Source: JBJHBY01 sp050485745 (GTDB taxonomy: Bacteria; Pseudomonadota; Gammaproteobacteria; Pseudomonadales; CAMLJR01). From it: 21,811 nt of DNA. The translations under genes and the position numbers were made by a program. Each line of letters starts with the position of its first letter. Position 1 is the stretch's first letter. A model generated the notes under the pieces. That model was given only the letters and a program-made list of their open reading frames with translations. It ran no database searches and was not told the origin of the DNA. The stretch lies in contig JBJHBY010000027.1 of assembly GCA_050485745.1 (NCBI GenBank), forward strand, positions 1 to 21,811. Direction: 5' to 3'. Shown here in pieces: positions 1-8,560 of the stretch.

Positions 1-102
1 AGCCTGGCCATGGACGGCCGTTGTTGCGTGTCGGCTCCACCGCTCCGGCTGTCCGCCCTGCTCACAAGTCCCAGCAGCCAGACAACAACAGGAGAAGCGA
101 CG

Positions 103-1518
103 ATGAGTCAGGACATCCTGCGCATGAGCGCCAGCGAGCTGCTGGCGGCCTACCGCAACCGCAGCCTGTCGCCGGTGGAGGCGACGCAGGCGATGCTGGA
201 CCAGATCGAGCGCGTGGACCCGGCGGTCAACGCCTGGTGTCTGGTCGACCCGGACACCAGCCTGGCCTGGGCCCGGTCCGCCGAACAGCGCTACCAGGAG
301 CAGCGCGCCATGGGGCTGCTGGACGGCGTGCCGGTGGCGATCAAGGACGTGTTCCTGACCCCGATGTGGCCCACCCTGAAGGGCTCCCGCACCACCGTCG
401 CCCACACCACCCTGAACAAGCGCACCCCGGCCGTTGCCGCCCTGGAACGCCACGGCTATGTGCCCCTGGGCAAGACCACCACACCGGAGTTCGGCTGGAA
501 GGGCGTGACCGACAGCCCCCTGCACGGCGCCACCAACAACCCCTGGAACCCGGCACTCACCGCTGGAGGGTCCAGCGGTGGCAGCGGTGCCTCGGTGGCC
601 CTGGGCATGGGTCCACTGGCCCTGGGCACCGACGCCGGGGGCTCGATCCGCATCCCCGCCGCCTTCTGCGGTATCGTCGGCCTCAAGCCGACCCAGGGCG
701 AGGTGCCGCACTGGCCGCCACCGCCCTACGGCACCCTGGCACACGCCGGCCCGATGACCTGGACGGTGGCGGACTGCGCACTGATGATGAACGTGCTGAC
801 CGAGGCCGACCCCCGGGATGCACAGGCGGCGCCGCGCCGCCACATCGACTACCTGGCGGCACTGGACGGGGGCATCGAGGGCCTGCGCATCGCCTTCAGC
901 CCCACCCTGGGCTACGTCGATGTCGACCCGGAGGTGGCCAGGGCCGTGGCCGCCGCGGTCGATGTATTGCGCGACCTGGGTGCCGAGGTGATCGAGGCGG
1001 ACCCCGGCTTTGCCGACCCGCTGGGTTATTTCGGCCACCTGTTCTACAGCGGCGTCGCCAACGCCCTGCGCGACCTGACCCCGAAGCAGCGCGAACTGCT
1101 CGACCCCGCCCTGCGCGATGTCGCGGACAAGGCCGCGCGCCTCTCTGCCCAGGACTACCTCGGCGCCGTCGGCCAGCGCCTCGCCCTGGGCGAGAAGATG
1201 AGCCTGTTCCACCAGCGCTACGACCTGCTGGTGACACCGACGCTGCCGATCACCGCCTTCCGCAGCGGCCGCGAAGTGCCGGAGGACTGGCCCCACACCC
1301 GCTGGCCCACCTGGACCCCGTTCACCTACCCCTTCAACCTCACCGGGCAGCCGGCGCTGTCGGTACCCTGTGGCTTTTCCGGCGACGGCCTGCCCATTGG
1401 CCTGCAGATCGTCGGCGACCGCTTCAACGACGCCCTGGTGCTGCGCGCCGGCCACGCCTATCAGCGCGCCGCGCCCCTGCTGGAGCAACGCCCGGCGCTG
1501 TTCGACGCCGCCCACTAA
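103..1518 (+). CDS. Amidase signature (AS) family amidohydrolase
   Basis: A 471-residue enzyme predicted to hydrolyse a carboxamide C-N bond with a Ser-cisSer-Lys triad in the cytoplasm. The triad is readable: Lys81 in VAIKDVF, cis-Ser157 in the glycine/serine loop GGSSGGS (155-161), and nucleophile Ser181 in GTDAGGSIRIPA; the 24-residue spacing between the serines is the family norm. Length is typical, and the C-terminal part (LTGQPALSVPCGF, GLPIGLQIVG) is also canonical. The ATG at 103 is chosen over an in-frame ATG at 10 because AGGAGA lies 7 nt upstream and the longer N-terminus is low-complexity and not family-like. It is not a convincing GatA: no gatB or gatC is adjacent. The same-strand aminotransferase downstream suggests use of an amide or amino-acid derivative, but the substrate cannot be read from sequence. 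Confidence 0.93.
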   Translation: MSQDILRMSASELLAAYRNRSLSPVEATQAMLDQIERVDPAVNAWCLVDPDTSLAWARSAEQRYQEQRAMGLLDGVPVAIKDVFLTPMWPTLKGSRTTVAHTTLNKRTPAVAALERHGYVPLGKTTTPEFGWKGVTDSPLHGATNNPWNPALTAGGSSGGSGASVALGMGPLALGTDAGGSIRIPAAFCGIVGLKPTQGEVPHWPPPPYGTLAHAGPMTWTVADCALMMNVLTEADPRDAQAAPRRHIDYLAALDGGIEGLRIAFSPTLGYVDVDPEVARAVAAAVDVLRDLGAEVIEADPGFADPLGYFGHLFYSGVANALRDLTPKQRELLDPALRDVADKAARLSAQDYLGAVGQRLALGEKMSLFHQRYDLLVTPTLPITAFRSGREVPEDWPHTRWPTWTPFTYPFNLTGQPALSVPCGFSGDGLPIGLQIVGDRFNDALVLRAGHAYQRAAPLLEQRPALFDAAH

Positions 1519-1523
1519 GTATT

Positions 1524-1549
1524 AACCCGGCGATGAATATTGCCGGGTT
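1524..1549 (+). terminator. Hairpin after the amidase gene
   Basis: A perfect 8-bp inverted repeat, AACCCGGC and GCCGGGTT, around a 10-nt loop starts 6 nt after the amidase stop. There is no following T-run, so it is at best an attenuating or 3'-end-protecting hairpin and the two flanking genes may still be co-transcribed. Confidence 0.35.
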
Positions 1550-1606
1550 CATGCGGCACAGGGAGGTGCCAGGTTAATTGACCCGGTCGACTGCAAGGAG
1601 GAGCCC

Positions 1607-2809
1607 ATGCCCGACATCACCGACCAGGAGTTCTACGAGTCCGAGGACCCGATCTGGAACCCGGCACTGCTGGCAATACCGGTGCCCGGCATCCGCAAGA
1701 TGGTCAACCTCGCCGCGACCATGGATGACGTCATCCACCTGTCCATCGGCCAGCCGGACCTGCCCGCACCGCGGCATGTGATCGACGCCGCCACCGCCGC
1801 CCTGCAGGCCGGACAGACCGGCTACACCATGGACGCCGGCCTGCCGGAACTACTGGAGGCCCTGGCCCAGTACTATGGTGAGCGCTGCGAGCGCAGCCTG
1901 ACGCCAGAGAACGTGATCATCACCACCGGCGCCACCGAAGCCATCTACCTGGCGCTGACCGCGATCTCCGCTCCCGGGCGGGAATTCATCGTACCCGACC
2001 CCTGCTTCCAGCTGTACGCGCCGCTGATCCGCATCAACGGCGGCAGCGTGCGCTACGTCGCCACCCACCCCGAGGACAACCACCAGCTCGACCCGCAGGC
2101 GGTGATCGACGCCATCGGCCCCAACACCCACGCCATCGTGCTGAACTCGCCGAGCAACCCCAGCGGCGCGCTGTACCCGCCGGAAACCATCGAGGCCATC
2201 GTGCGCGAGGCCGCGTACCGCGGCATCTATGTCATCAGCGACGAGGTCTACGACCACCTGTATTACGACCGCAGGGATTACCCCAGCGTGCTGTCCCTGT
2301 GCAGCGACCTCGACAACGTCATGGTGATCAGCAGCTTCTCGAAGACCTACAGTATGGCGGGGCTGCGCATCGGCTGGCTGATCGGCAGCCAGGGGGCGAT
2401 CAAGAAACTGCGCCGCTACCACATCTTCACCACCACGGTGGCCAACACTCCCTGCCAGTGGGCCGGGGTAGCGGCGGTGCGCGGCGGCAATGAGTTCATC
2501 GAGTCGATGACCGCCGAGTACCGCCGCCGCCGCGACCGCCTGGTGCAACTGGTCGAGCAGACCCCGCACCTGACCGGCTATGTACCCCAGGGGGCGTTCT
2601 ATATGTTCCCGTCCCTGCCGGATGGCATCGACGGCAGCAACGTGGCCCTGCGCATGCTCAAGGAAATCGGTGTCTGCACCATCGGCGGCGACAGCTTCAG
2701 CGACCACCACCGCAACGCCCTGCGCATCAGCTACTCGACCTCGCTGGAGCAAATCGAGCGCGCCTTCGAGCGCATTATTCCGTGGATGGAGAGGCAGTCG
2801 TTTGGGTAG
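1607..2809 (+). CDS. Class I/II pyridoxal-phosphate aminotransferase
   Basis: A 400-residue fold-type I PLP enzyme of the aspartate aminotransferase superfamily (PF00155-like). The Schiff-base lysine is Lys246 in SSFSKTYSMAGLRIGW; Asp212 and Tyr215 in SDEVYDHLYYD contact the cofactor; NSPSNPSG (180-187) is the conserved Asn-Pro loop; the C-terminal RISYSTS carries the arginine that normally binds the substrate carboxylate. TGATEAIYLAL near residue 105 is the phosphate-binding helix. The start is fixed by AAGGAGG 5 nt upstream of the ATG. It probably transaminates an amino acid or keto acid in the cytoplasm; annotation as aspartate aminotransferase would be an over-reading because this subgroup is broad. 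It lies 88 bp after the amidase on the same strand. Nothing unusual in length or motifs. Confidence 0.92.
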   Translation: MPDITDQEFYESEDPIWNPALLAIPVPGIRKMVNLAATMDDVIHLSIGQPDLPAPRHVIDAATAALQAGQTGYTMDAGLPELLEALAQYYGERCERSLTPENVIITTGATEAIYLALTAISAPGREFIVPDPCFQLYAPLIRINGGSVRYVATHPEDNHQLDPQAVIDAIGPNTHAIVLNSPSNPSGALYPPETIEAIVREAAYRGIYVISDEVYDHLYYDRRDYPSVLSLCSDLDNVMVISSFSKTYSMAGLRIGWLIGSQGAIKKLRRYHIFTTTVANTPCQWAGVAAVRGGNEFIESMTAEYRRRRDRLVQLVEQTPHLTGYVPQGAFYMFPSLPDGIDGSNVALRMLKEIGVCTIGGDSFSDHHRNALRISYSTSLEQIERAFERIIPWMERQSFG

Positions 2810-2846
2810 GCGGGGTTCGAACGGGTGACGCCAAGGCGAGTACCAC

Positions 2847-3075
2847 GGGCTGGTGGTACGGAGGCCGGCCCCTGATCCGGTGTCGCCCGGCGCGAGGCGC
2901 CGGGCGATTCCCTGCGATGCTCGCGCCCCGGCCTGGCTGCGGAACTCGACCAGAATTGCTGCGCAATTCTTGGGACTCGCACAGTCCTCGCGCGAAACGC
3001 TACGCGTTCCACGGCGCGGGGCGCTGCGCTTCTCGGCACCAGCTCTGATGGGACCGGCCTCCGCACCACCAGCCC
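2847..3075. repeat. Foldback element with 26-bp terminal inverted repeats
   Basis: This 229-bp segment is bounded by arms at 2847-2872 and 3050-3075 that are inverted copies matching at 24 of 26 positions. Inside are further perfect inverted repeats: TCGCCCGGCGC/GCGCCGGGCGA (2883-2907, 3-nt loop), AGAATTGC/GCAATTCT (2952-2970, 3-nt loop), GGACT/AGTCC (2973-2987) and AACGC/GCGTT (2996-3008, 3-nt loop). A long-range 8-bp pair joins 2923-2930 (GCGCCCCG) to 3017-3024 (CGGGGCGC), nested within the outer arms. A small palindrome GTACCAC/GTGGTAC (2840-2859) overlaps the left edge. I see no plausible gene in it and no clear target-site duplication. It could be a MITE-like mobile repeat, a clustered intergenic repeat, or a structured RNA closed by the 26-bp stem. 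Confidence 0.75.
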
Positions 3076-3123
3076 TCACTCCAGACGTCCGACAAATTCT
3101 GTGCTACCCAAGCCAGACTTTTT

Positions 3124-3186
3124 CTTGCGTCTTGCGTCTTGCGTCTTGCGTCTTGCGTCTTGCGTCTCGCGTCTTGCTGTTTGCGT
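3124..3186. repeat. CTTGCGT heptamer tandem repeat
   Basis: Six perfect consecutive copies of CTTGCGT (3124-3165) are followed by one variant CTCGCGT (3166-3172) and two degenerate copies to 3186. The tract begins about 50 bp outside the foldback element and ends 16 bp before the stop codon of the minus-strand RND pump gene, in the space between two converging transcripts. Such tracts change copy number by slippage; with a 7-nt unit any slip inside a gene would shift frame, but here it is intergenic. Confidence 0.92.
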
Positions 3187-3201
3187 CCCGCGCCCACCCC
3201 T

Positions 3202-6200
3202 TCAACCAGACTCCGATAGCGAAGCCTCACTCCCCTCCCGCCGCTCGGCGATGTAGCTGTAGATCACCGGCAACACGAACAGCGTGAACAGGGTGCCGAT
3301 GGTCATGCCGGTGGCGATGACCAGGCCCATGTGGTTGCGGCTGACCGCGCCCGGGCCGGTGGCAAAGATCAGCGGCAGCACCGCCATCACGATCGCCGCC
3401 GTGGTCATCAGGATCGGGCGCAGGCGGATGGCGGAGGCCTCGATCAGTGCTTCCTCGAAGGCCACGCCGCGCTCCTGCAGGCGCCGGGCAAAGTCGACGA
3501 TGAGGATGCCGTGCTTGCTGATCAAGCCGATCAGGGTGATCAGGCCCACCTGGCTGAACAGGCTCAGGGTGGCGAAGTCCAGCACCAGGAAGATCAGCGC
3601 CCCGCAGATCGACATCGGCACCGTCACCAGCACTACGATCGGGTCGCGCAGGCTCTCGTACTGCGCCACCAGGAACAGGTAGATGGTCAGGATCGCCAGC
3701 AGGAAGGCGATGAACAGGGTGTTGCCCTCGCTGAGGAAGGTTCGCGACTGGCCGTCGTGGTCGTAGCTGTAGCCCTGGGGCAGCAGCGCGTCCGCCCGCG
3801 CATGCAGGAAGTCCAGGGCCTGCTGCATGGAGACCCCCGGCGCCAGCACCATGGACAGGGTGGCGGAGTTGAGGCCGCCGAACTGGCTCAGGGATACCGG
3901 CCGCGCCTCCAGCCGCGTGCTCACCACCGCGGACAGCGGGATCGCCTCGCCGCCCTTGCCACGCACGTAGTAGCGCTCCAGCCAGGAGCGGTCAAAGCGC
4001 TGCTCGCTCACCGCCCGCGGAATCACCTTGTAGCTTTCACCGGCAATGGCGAAGCGGTTGATGTGGCCATCCCCGAGCATGGCGGAGAGCGTGGTGCCGA
4101 CGTCCGCCATGCTGATGCCCAGCTCGCCGGCCTTGTCGCGATGGATGTCCACCACCACCTCGGGCTGCTCGATGGTCAGGTTGCTGGCGGCGAACAGGAA
4201 CAGGCCGCTGGCCCGCGCCTCGGCCAGCACGCGGTTGGCCACCTCCATCAGCGCCGGGTAGTCGTCGGTGGTCTTGATCACGAACTGGATGGGCGGCATG
4301 CTGCCCCCCGGCCCGGGGGAAAGGTCGAAGATGAACACGCTGGAGAGGAAGCCCGGCAGGCTGTTCAGGCGCTGCTGCAGCTCCGGCCGCAGGTCCATGA
4401 TGGTGCGCTCGCGATCATCCCAGGAGGTCATGCGGATGGCCGCCACCGAGGAGCCGTCGTCCATGGTCATCTCGAAGCGCACGGTGCCATAGGTTTCAGG
4501 GAACTCCCACAACACGCCCTCGATCAACTCCGAGTATTCGGTTACGTACTCGCTGTTCATCTGTCGCGGGTGGGAATAGGCCACGTGCAGATAGCCGATG
4601 TCTTCCAGTGGCACCAGCTCCTGGTCGGTGAGGTGCAGCAGTGCCGGGATCGAGGCGGTCACCGCCAGCGCCATCATCAGCCACACGCCGCGCTGGCGCA
4701 GCACCACGCGCAGGCTCGCCGCGTAGCGCCGGCGCAGGGCGTCGAAGCGGCTGTCCAGCCAGTGGGCGATGGAGTGGCTGGCATCGCGCTTGAGGATGCG
4801 CGAGGACAACATCGGTGACAGGGTCAGCGCCACGATGCCCGAGATCACCACCGAGCCGGCCAGGGTGAACACGAACTCGCGGATCAGGTCGCCGGTGAGG
4901 CCGGCGATGAAACCCACCGGCAGGTACACCGCCACCAGGGTCAGGCTCATCGCGATCACCGGCGAGGCCACCTCCCTGGCGCCGGTGATGGCCGCCTGCA
5001 TCGGCGCCAGCCCCTCCTCGATGTAGCGGTGGATGTTCTCCACCACCACGATGGTGTCGTCCACCACCAGGCCGATGGCAATGACCAGGGCCAGCAGGGT
5101 GAACATGTTGAGGCTGTAGCCCAGCATCCACATCAGCAGGAAGGTGCCAACCAGCGACAGCGGGATGCTGATCAGCATGATCATCACCGAGCGCGGGTTG
5201 CCGAAGAACAGCAATGTGATAAAGGCGACGATGGCCAGCGCCTCGAACAGAGTCCGGGTCACCTCGGACAGCGCGCGCTCCACGAACTCGCCGAGGTCGT
5301 AGTCCACCTCCAGCTTCATCGACGCCGGGATCTGCCGCTGCATGTCCGCCACCGCCCGGTGCACGGCGCGGCTCAGCACCAGCGGGTTGGAGGTCGGCGC
5401 CATGTCCACGCCGATGGCCAGGGCCGGGTCACCATGCCAGAAGGTGCGCGCGCGCAGCGGCTCCGAGGCCAGCTCCACCGAAGCGACATCGCGCAGGCGC
5501 ACCACCGCGCCGTCCTCCTGGCGGATCACAATCGCACCAAAGTCGCCGGGGTTGCTGATGTCAGTGAGCGCCCGCACCGGCTGCACCACCCAGCCGCCCT
5601 CGACCTCACCCGCCTCGCTGATGAAGTTGTTGGCGCGAATCGCGGCATCGATATCGCTGGCCATGACGTCGAAGGCCGCCATGCGCACGGGGTCCAGCCA
5701 CAGGCGCATGGCGAAGGGCCTCTCCCCCACCACGTCCAGCCCCGCGGCACCCTCCACGGTAATCAGGTTGGGGCGCACCACCCGGTAGAAGTACTCGGTG
5801 AGCTGCTCCGGGCTCATCGTCGGGTCGCTCATGAACACCCAGAGGGGTGCGATAGTGCCGCCGGTCTTGGCGATCGCCGGTTCCTCGGCATTGGCCGGCA
5901 GCTGGCTGCGCACGCTGGCGACGCGGCTGACCACCTCGGTCATCACCGCATCGACCTGGTGTCCCTGGGCGATGAACAGGGTAATCAGGGACATGCCATC
6001 ACGGGTGTTGGAGCTGAAGTAGTCGATGCCCTCGGCACCCAGCACGGCGCGCTGCAGGGGGCCGGTGACGAAGCCCTGCACCACGTCGGCGGAGGCACCG
6101 GGGTACACCGTGCGGATGGTGACCTGGGCCACATCCACCCGCGGGTAGGGGCGCAGGTCGAGGTAGGTAAAGGCGACGATACCGAACAGAAGGATCAGGC

Positions 6201-6255
6201 AGTTCAGCACCCAGGCCAGCAGGGGGCGCCGGATGAAGGTATCGGTAAAGCGCAT
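3202..6255 (-). CDS. RND (HAE1-type) efflux pump inner-membrane subunit
   Basis: A 1017-residue proton-driven tripartite efflux pump subunit of the AcrB/MexB/MexI type in the inner membrane. The N-terminal TM1 (FIRRPLLAWVLNCLILLFGIVAF) is typical. Proton-relay residues are present: the Asp pair at 399-400 in GLVVDDTIVVVENIHRYIEEG (TM4) and the TM10 lysine in GLISKHGILIVDFA. The two large periplasmic porter loops and full family length are intact. The ATG at 6255 is preferred over a TTG one codon upstream because it overlaps the adaptor stop codon as TGATG, implying translational coupling. Neighbours: the adaptor immediately upstream; no outer-membrane factor in the window, so the pump probably borrows a TolC/OprM-type channel. 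Drug specificity cannot be read. The gene ends beside the heptamer repeat. Confidence 0.96.
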   Translation of the reverse strand: MRFTDTFIRRPLLAWVLNCLILLFGIVAFTYLDLRPYPRVDVAQVTIRTVYPGASADVVQGFVTGPLQRAVLGAEGIDYFSSNTRDGMSLITLFIAQGHQVDAVMTEVVSRVASVRSQLPANAEEPAIAKTGGTIAPLWVFMSDPTMSPEQLTEYFYRVVRPNLITVEGAAGLDVVGERPFAMRLWLDPVRMAAFDVMASDIDAAIRANNFISEAGEVEGGWVVQPVRALTDISNPGDFGAIVIRQEDGAVVRLRDVASVELASEPLRARTFWHGDPALAIGVDMAPTSNPLVLSRAVHRAVADMQRQIPASMKLEVDYDLGEFVERALSEVTRTLFEALAIVAFITLLFFGNPRSVMIMLISIPLSLVGTFLLMWMLGYSLNMFTLLALVIAIGLVVDDTIVVVENIHRYIEEGLAPMQAAITGAREVASPVIAMSLTLVAVYLPVGFIAGLTGDLIREFVFTLAGSVVISGIVALTLSPMLSSRILKRDASHSIAHWLDSRFDALRRRYAASLRVVLRQRGVWLMMALAVTASIPALLHLTDQELVPLEDIGYLHVAYSHPRQMNSEYVTEYSELIEGVLWEFPETYGTVRFEMTMDDGSSVAAIRMTSWDDRERTIMDLRPELQQRLNSLPGFLSSVFIFDLSPGPGGSMPPIQFVIKTTDDYPALMEVANRVLAEARASGLFLFAASNLTIEQPEVVVDIHRDKAGELGISMADVGTTLSAMLGDGHINRFAIAGESYKVIPRAVSEQRFDRSWLERYYVRGKGGEAIPLSAVVSTRLEARPVSLSQFGGLNSATLSMVLAPGVSMQQALDFLHARADALLPQGYSYDHDGQSRTFLSEGNTLFIAFLLAILTIYLFLVAQYESLRDPIVVLVTVPMSICGALIFLVLDFATLSLFSQVGLITLIGLISKHGILIVDFARRLQERGVAFEEALIEASAIRLRPILMTTAAIVMAVLPLIFATGPGAVSRNHMGLVIATGMTIGTLFTLFVLPVIYSYIAERREGSEASLSESG

Positions 6256-7355
6256 CAATCCCGCTCCGCCGCCAGGTCCAGCGCATCGAGGTTCTCGATC
6301 GCCACCGGGACGCCGTCCATCAGCCGGTTCTGGCTGTCACGGGCGACCAGCTGGCCTGGCTGCAGGCCGCTCACCGCGACGCGCCCGTCCTGCACCATGC
6401 CACTTTGCACGCGCACACTGCGCGAGCGCCAGACACCTTCTTCGTCGGTTTCGAGCAGGTGCACGGTCTCGCCCCAGGGGCTGAAGGCCACGGCCTCCCA
6501 GGGCACCGTCACCACCGGCTCGCCCTGTTCCAGCACCAGGCTGATGTCGGCAAACATGCCCGGCAGCAACAGGCCCTCGGGGTTGTCCACCTCGGCCTGC
6601 ACCAGCACATTGCGGGTGGTGGCCTGGACCCTGACATTGATGGTGGAGACCGTGCCACTGAAGCGCCGCTCGGGATAACTGGGGACGCTGAACTCCACCG
6701 TCTGCCCGACCTTCAGACGCGCCAGTTCGTTCTCCGGCACGTTGAACTCCAGGTAAAGCGTACCCAGGGCCTGCAGGGTGACGATCTCGTCGCCGCGGGA
6801 CAGATAATGCCCCTCCGCCAGGCGGTGGATGCCGACGCGGCCCTCGAAGGGCGCGCGGATGGTCTTCTTGCGGATGATGGCCTCGGTCTGCTCCACCAGA
6901 GCCTGGGCATCCTCGTAGGCACTGCGGCTGAGGTCGAAGGCGTCCTCGGCGATCAGGTTGCGGCCAAACAGGGTGCGGTCGCGCTCGAAGTCGCGCCGGG
7001 CCTTGTCGAGGTTGACCCGTGCACTGCGCAGGGTGGCCCGCTCCACCGCGTCGTCGATCTGCAGCAGCAACTCACCCGTCTCCACGGCCTGGCCGGAACG
7101 CATGTGCAGCTCCCGCACCACGCCATCGACCTCACTGCGGATCTCGATGCCGCGGCGCGCGCGCAGGCTGCCGATGGCGGCAAGGCGCGGCTGCCATTGT
7201 TCGGCCTCGACCCGGGCGGCGTTGAGATGAGCCGGCGGCAAGCCCAGCCGGGCATGGAAATCGCGCAGCTCCGCCTGCTTGTACAATTTGAAGCCGATGA
7301 CGCCACCCAGCCCGATGAGCAGGGCTGCAGCCATCAGTAAATAGCGCTTGACCAT
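6255..7355 (-). CDS. RND efflux periplasmic adaptor (membrane fusion protein)
   Basis: A 366-residue adaptor that bridges the RND pump to an outer-membrane channel. An N-terminal membrane anchor (residues 3-22) has no lipobox cysteine, so it is an uncleaved-anchor type like MexH rather than a lipoprotein. Domain order: lipoyl half-motif around 68-100 (IRSEVDGVVRELHMRSGQAV), alpha-helical hairpin about 103-162, second lipoyl half from 163 (KKTIRAPFEGRVGIHRLAEG), then beta-barrel (ARLKVGQTVEFSVPSYP) and membrane-proximal domains. The ATG at 7355 is chosen because AAGGGGG lies 12 nt upstream; an in-frame GTG at 7379 would put that site inside the gene. A perfect small palindrome GACGG/CCGTC at 7383-7395 sits just upstream and could be a regulator site. 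No regulator gene is adjacent. The 176 bp upstream hold nothing else recognisable. Confidence 0.94.
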   Translation of the reverse strand: MVKRYLLMAAALLIGLGGVIGFKLYKQAELRDFHARLGLPPAHLNAARVEAEQWQPRLAAIGSLRARRGIEIRSEVDGVVRELHMRSGQAVETGELLLQIDDAVERATLRSARVNLDKARRDFERDRTLFGRNLIAEDAFDLSRSAYEDAQALVEQTEAIIRKKTIRAPFEGRVGIHRLAEGHYLSRGDEIVTLQALGTLYLEFNVPENELARLKVGQTVEFSVPSYPERRFSGTVSTINVRVQATTRNVLVQAEVDNPEGLLLPGMFADISLVLEQGEPVVTVPWEAVAFSPWGETVHLLETDEEGVWRSRSVRVQSGMVQDGRVAVSGLQPGQLVARDSQNRLMDGVPVAIENLDALDLAAERD

Positions 7356-7531
7356 TAAAAAAATATGCCCCCTTGGCACAACGACGGATTCCGTCCCGGA
7401 TCTGTGGCGGGTTTTTCAGGGCGCTATGGTAGCGACTGCAGGGGGTTCTGGCCATGCGCGGCAGGGCCCAATCGGCCGGGATACCCGCAGCTGCGCCGCC
7501 GTGGTTTGACAGCGCAACCGGCGGGCACGAC

Positions 7532-8485
7532 TCAGCCCGAAGAGTCGCTATCCAGGCCAAGCTCCCGGCGCATGAACTGGCGAATGGCTGGCGCCGTCCA
7601 GTTATCGTGGTCCTCCCCGTAGGCGGTGATGCCATCAAAGGTCCATTCGGTCAGGCAGTTCACCGTGTACAGGTTCGGGTTGATCGGAAAGGCCAGGTGA
7701 TTGAGGCAGCGGCCTTCCGCCCGCAGCTTGCGCCCGAGCTCATCCACGCCCTCGATGCGCACCCGCAGGGGAAACCCGGTCGAGCGATCGCGCTCCACCA
7801 CCTCGCGCGTGGCACTGGCCAGCTTCGCCCATTTGCCATCGCGGATCAGGTAGCCATGAATGGACTGGCAGCCATTGCCGAAATCCATGGTGATGGTGTG
7901 AAAGGCATCGCGCTCCGAGGCCGTGGCATAGCTGTAGCCGCCACGAGCAGCCGGTGAACCGCCAAGGCCCGGCCCGAACTGGGAACGCGGCCCCCAGGAG
8001 CGGTCGCGAAAGCCGTACGAATCCACCTTGATGTGCTCGCCGTGCAGCACGATGCTGCCCTGGTAGCGCCCGGGCTGGTCCAGGTGCGAGTGGCCGAGGT
8101 AGTGCGGCGGCGCGACCGCGGTAAAGGTGAGCTCGACATGCAGCTCGTCACCGTCCGGGTCGTCATAGCTCAGCGCATAGCGTTGCTGCGGTTCCAGGCA
8201 GCGATAGCGGATGCCGTTGGGCAGGCTGATGTCTGACAGCGGCTGGTCGGGAATGGGCAGGTGCCAGAAATTCTTGGCGTAGAGGCAATTCCACGGCTGA
8301 TCACCGCGGTCGTCCCAGAAGTAGGCCCCTGCGGCCAGCACCCCCTGGTTGGGCTGGAAGAACGGGTAGAGCTGTCCGGACAGGCGCCGCTCCGGTACCG
8401 TGAAGGTGAACCAGCAGGTCTCGCTCCAGTAGGGGTCGTCACTGGTGGGCGGGTGAAACTCGTCGTCGGGGTGGGTCTCACGCAT
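7532..8485 (-). CDS. DUF7064-type (CrtC/AttH lipocalin-like) protein
   Basis: A 317-residue soluble protein without signal peptide or membrane segment. It resembles the DUF7065/DUF7064 proteins, two-domain lipocalin-like folds related to AttH and hydroxyneurosporene-dehydrogenase-like proteins. Family-like features are YGFRDRSWGPR at 157-167 (usual form G-x-R-D-x-S-W-G-x-R), the central GYSYATASERDAF, and the C-terminal AYGEDHDNW at 289-296. The biochemical role is not established; related genes often accompany phosphotransferase-like and acyl-CoA genes in lipid and steroid metabolism, which is contextual evidence only. The ATG at 8485 follows GAGGAGA; the longer in-frame reading to 8560 has no such site. 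It is 75 bp downstream of the phosphotransferase gene on the same strand and probably co-transcribed with it. Confidence 0.8.
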   Translation of the reverse strand: MRETHPDDEFHPPTSDDPYWSETCWFTFTVPERRLSGQLYPFFQPNQGVLAAGAYFWDDRGDQPWNCLYAKNFWHLPIPDQPLSDISLPNGIRYRCLEPQQRYALSYDDPDGDELHVELTFTAVAPPHYLGHSHLDQPGRYQGSIVLHGEHIKVDSYGFRDRSWGPRSQFGPGLGGSPAARGGYSYATASERDAFHTITMDFGNGCQSIHGYLIRDGKWAKLASATREVVERDRSTGFPLRVRIEGVDELGRKLRAEGRCLNHLAFPINPNLYTVNCLTEWTFDGITAYGEDHDNWTAPAIRQFMRRELGLDSDSSG

Positions 8486-8560
8486 GAGAATCTCCTCGTT
8501 CTGTTTCAATCGCTGGGGAGGCATGCGGTCTGGAGGCCGCCTCGCCACCTTGCGCAGCAA

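Noticed and set aside
2811..2825. GGTTCGAAC resembling a tRNA T-loop
   Set aside because: The flanks do not form a T-stem on either strand and no acceptor, D or anticodon arms can be drawn.
1850..3079. A 409-codon minus-strand frame opposite the aminotransferase and foldback element
   Set aside because: Low-complexity composition, no ribosome site, and it covers the antisense of a clear PLP enzyme.
3124..3186. Repeat tract considered as a CRISPR array
   Set aside because: The unit is 7 nt and contiguous, with no spacers and no cas genes.
3331..6678. Long plus-strand open frames (495 and 549 codons) opposite the RND pump and adaptor genes
   Set aside because: They are rich in His, Gln, Ala and Arg with no recognisable domain, and lie exactly opposite well-supported RND pump and adaptor genes; they are mirror frames of GC-rich coding DNA.
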